DNA of 64,000 nucleotides from Terrimonas sp. (GTDB taxonomy: Bacteria; Bacteroidota; Bacteroidia; Chitinophagales; Chitinophagaceae), in contig NZ_QCZJ01000008.1 of the NCBI RefSeq assembly GCF_003075435.1, forward strand, positions 124,001 to 188,000, read 5' to 3'. Positions 62,107 to 64,000 of this stretch are shown in pieces. The notes beneath the pieces are model-generated. The model was not told where the DNA came from, searched no databases, and worked only from the letters and a program-made list of their open reading frames with translations. Numbering within the stretch: position 1 is the stretch's first letter; the number at the start of each line of letters is the position of its first letter. The position numbers and the translations under genes are program-made.

Positions 62107-64000
62107 ATGATGAAAATAACTTTTCCAGATGGCGCGGTAAGAGAATACCAGCCCGGAACAACAGCGTTGGATATAGCAAAATCAATTAGTGAAGGCCTGG
62201 CAAAAAAAGTGCTGGCAGCCTCGGTAAACGGAGCGGTATGGGATGCAACGAGAGCAATTAACAGCGACAGCACGCTTAAATTGTTAACCTGGAATGAGGC
62301 GGAAGGAAAATCAACCTTCTGGCATTCTTCTGCTCACCTTATGGCAGAAGCGGTGGAATCCATCTTCCCGGGCGTAAAATTCTGGGTGGGGCCCGCTACG
62401 CAAAACCCTCCGGGTTTTTATTATGATATGGATTTGGGCGACAGGAAAATTACCGAAGAAGAACTGGTTGCGCTGGAAAAGAAGATGAATGAGCTGGCAA
62501 AGCAAAACAATCCTTATATCAGGAAAGAAATTTCAAAAACCGAAGCGGTAAAATACTTTTTTGATAAGGGCGATGAATATAAGCTCGATCTTTTACATAA
62601 TCTTGATGATGGTAACATCACTTTTTATACCCAGGGTGGCTTTACGGATCTATGCCGGGGGCCGCATATCCCGCAAACCGGCTTAATTAAAGCCATTAAG
62701 CTTACCAATATTGCCGGTGCATACTGGAAGGGTGATGAAAAAAACAAGCAGCTTACCCGTATATATGGCATTACTTTCCCCAATCAAAAAGAGCTGGATG
62801 AATACCTTCAGTTGCTGGAAGAAGCCAAAAAAAGAGACCATCGTAAGCTTGGTAAAGAACTGGGCATTTATACCATGGATGATGATGTAGGCCAGGGACT
62901 GATCATGTGGTTACCCAATGGAACTATTGTAATAGAAGAACTGGAAAAGCTTGCAAAAGAAACAGAGAAAGCGGCAGGCTATAAACGTGTGGTTACCCCG
63001 CATATAGCAAAGGAGAGCATGTATATCACCAGCGGGCATTTGCCATATTATGCGGATAGCATGTATCCGCCTATGGAAATGGATGGTGAGAAATATTATC
63101 TTAAATCCATGAACTGCCCGCATCATCATAAAATATTTGCGGCAGAGCCAAAAAGCTATCGCGATCTACCTTATCGCATAGCGGAGTATGGTACAGTTTA
63201 CCGTTATGAGCAAAGTGGTGAGCTATTCGGTTTGATGCGTGTGCGCTGCCTGCACATGAACGATGCGCATATATATTGTACCCGAGAGCAGTTTGCTGCC
63301 GAGTTCAGGGCGGTAAATGAAATGTACCAGAAGTATTTTAAAATATTCGGGATAGAAAAGTATATCATGAGGCTCAGTCTTCACTCGCCGGATAAGTTGG
63401 GTAAAAAGTATGTAAACGAGCCGGAATTGTGGAAGGAGACCGAAGCAATGGTCAGGGATGTATTGATCGAATCAAATATTCCTTTTGTAGAAGTGCAGGA
63501 TGAAGCCGCTTTTTATGGCCCTAAAATTGATGTGCAGATATTCAGCGTAATCGGCAGGGAATTTACCCTGGCTACCAACCAGGTTGACTTTTCGCAGGGG
63601 CGCAGTTTTAAGTTGCAGTATACCAGCAAAGACAATATTGCCGAAACACCCCTGATCATTCACCGTGCGCCATTAGGCACTCACGAACGTTTTATTGGGT
63701 TTTTGCTTGAACATTACGCCGGTAAGCTGCCGGTTTGGCTGGCGCCGCTGCAGGTAAAGATTTTACCGATCAGCGACAAGTTTATAGATTACGCACAAAA
63801 TGTTTTAGAATCTTTGAAAAAAGCGGATATTCGTGCTGAAATCGACGACAGACCGGAGAAAATAGGAAAGAAGATACGTGATACTGAGTTGGCAAGAGTG
63901 CCTTATATGCTGGTAATAGGTGAAAAAGAGATCTCGGAAAATAAAGTTTCCATTCGCCGCCAGGGAAAGGGTGACCTTGGAGCAAAAGAGGTATCAATAT
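62107..64000 (+). CDS. thrS: Threonyl-tRNA synthetase (C-terminal end outside the window)
   Basis: 631 codons present, running off the end. The start is one of two adjacent ATG codons (62107 or 62110). TGS domain (about 1-62, KITFPDGAVREYQPGTTALD), editing domain (HSSAHLMAEAV at about 78, and the TQGGFTDLCRGPHIP segment), class II catalytic core with motif 1, the zinc-site Cys and His in SMNCPHHHKI, motif 2 (GLMRVRCLHMNDAH) and motif 3 (HRAPLGTHERFIGFLLEH), then most of the anticodon-binding domain. It charges tRNA-Thr and is an essential core gene, marking the return to conserved chromosome after the accessory region. Confidence 0.98.
   Translation, partial: MMKITFPDGAVREYQPGTTALDIAKSISEGLAKKVLAASVNGAVWDATRAINSDSTLKLLTWNEAEGKSTFWHSSAHLMAEAVESIFPGVKFWVGPATQNPPGFYYDMDLGDRKITEEELVALEKKMNELAKQNNPYIRKEISKTEAVKYFFDKGDEYKLDLLHNLDDGNITFYTQGGFTDLCRGPHIPQTGLIKAIKLTNIAGAYWKGDEKNKQLTRIYGITFPNQKELDEYLQLLEEAKKRDHRKLGKELGIYTMDDDVGQGLIMWLPNGTIVIEELEKLAKETEKAAGYKRVVTPHIAKESMYITSGHLPYYADSMYPPMEMDGEKYYLKSMNCPHHHKIFAAEPKSYRDLPYRIAEYGTVYRYEQSGELFGLMRVRCLHMNDAHIYCTREQFAAEFRAVNEMYQKYFKIFGIEKYIMRLSLHSPDKLGKKYVNEPELWKETEAMVRDVLIESNIPFVEVQDEAAFYGPKIDVQIFSVIGREFTLATNQVDFSQGRSFKLQYTSKDNIAETPLIIHRAPLGTHERFIGFLLEHYAGKLPVWLAPLQVKILPISDKFIDYAQNVLESLKKADIRAEIDDRPEKIGKKIRDTELARVPYMLVIGEKEISENKVSIRRQGKGDLGAKEVSI

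Overview
The window comes from a Bacteroidota genome, most likely a Chitinophagaceae-type soil or water bacterium. The evidence is a SusC/SusD pair, three periplasmic-propeller sensor kinases (one a hybrid with an AraC output), TonB receptors with CarboxypepD_reg-like N-termini, Bacteroidota domain families (DUF4136, DUF6515), AT-rich DNA, and promoters of the TTG-N20-TAnnTTTG type. No rRNA gene, tRNA gene, IS element or CRISPR array was seen.

Layout. 1-10.4 kb: a glycan-uptake locus, with a SusD (cut by the window edge) and SusC on the minus strand, and divergently a LytS-type propeller kinase, a LytTR regulator and a GH20 hexosaminidase. 10.4-16.5 kb: small membrane, VOC and hydrolase genes, then a DUF4136 lipoprotein/outer-membrane-protein operon. 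16.8-21.2 kb: two minus-strand operons (lipoprotein, small helical protein, multi-TM protein; DUF4239 protein plus a signal-less GH19 muramidase/chitinase) and an orphan membrane protein. 21.6-26.3 kb: a NarL-type response regulator followed by a 1347-residue hybrid sensor. 27.1-39.6 kb: a tandem array of six large proteins that share an N-terminal module of about 170 residues. Four are close relatives and one is divergent; all five have a mid-protein membrane segment and a coiled-coil tail. The sixth has a beta-rich middle and about 13 helical repeats. 39.7-43.7 kb: an unrecognised 322-residue protein and a NarX-type propeller kinase. 44-44.8 kb: a small gene graveyard. 44.8-51.3 kb: ordinary accessory genes (LigT-like, GyrI-like, hydrolases, Crp, MocR/EamA). 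51.7-53.4 kb: gene fragments and a HicAB module flanked by a repeated tRNA-end-like sequence. 53.8-62 kb: TonB siderophore-type receptor with a PepSY reductase-like protein, DUF6515, EF-hand and S41 protease genes. 62.1 kb to the end: thrS, cut by the window edge.

The main observation is a local regulon. Five promoters, three on the minus strand (upstream of the 15.8, 18.3 and 20.2 kb operons) and two on the plus strand (upstream of the array at 27.1 and 36.1 kb), carry the same 20-bp palindrome, AATAGC-N8-GCTATT. In every case it is followed by G (completing a TTG -33 box) and then, after exactly 20 more bases, a TAnnTTTG -7 box. This ties the array of unknown proteins to a signal-less GH19 enzyme, a DUF4239 membrane protein, lipoproteins and an outer-membrane protein. 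The palindrome has the size and position of a LuxR/NarL-family activator site. The NarL-type regulator at 25.6-26.3 kb and the NarX-type kinase at 40.7-43.7 kb, which bracket the array, are candidate regulators. The function of the array is unknown. A wall- or envelope-associated structure, or a protein release/lysis system, is a hypothesis only.
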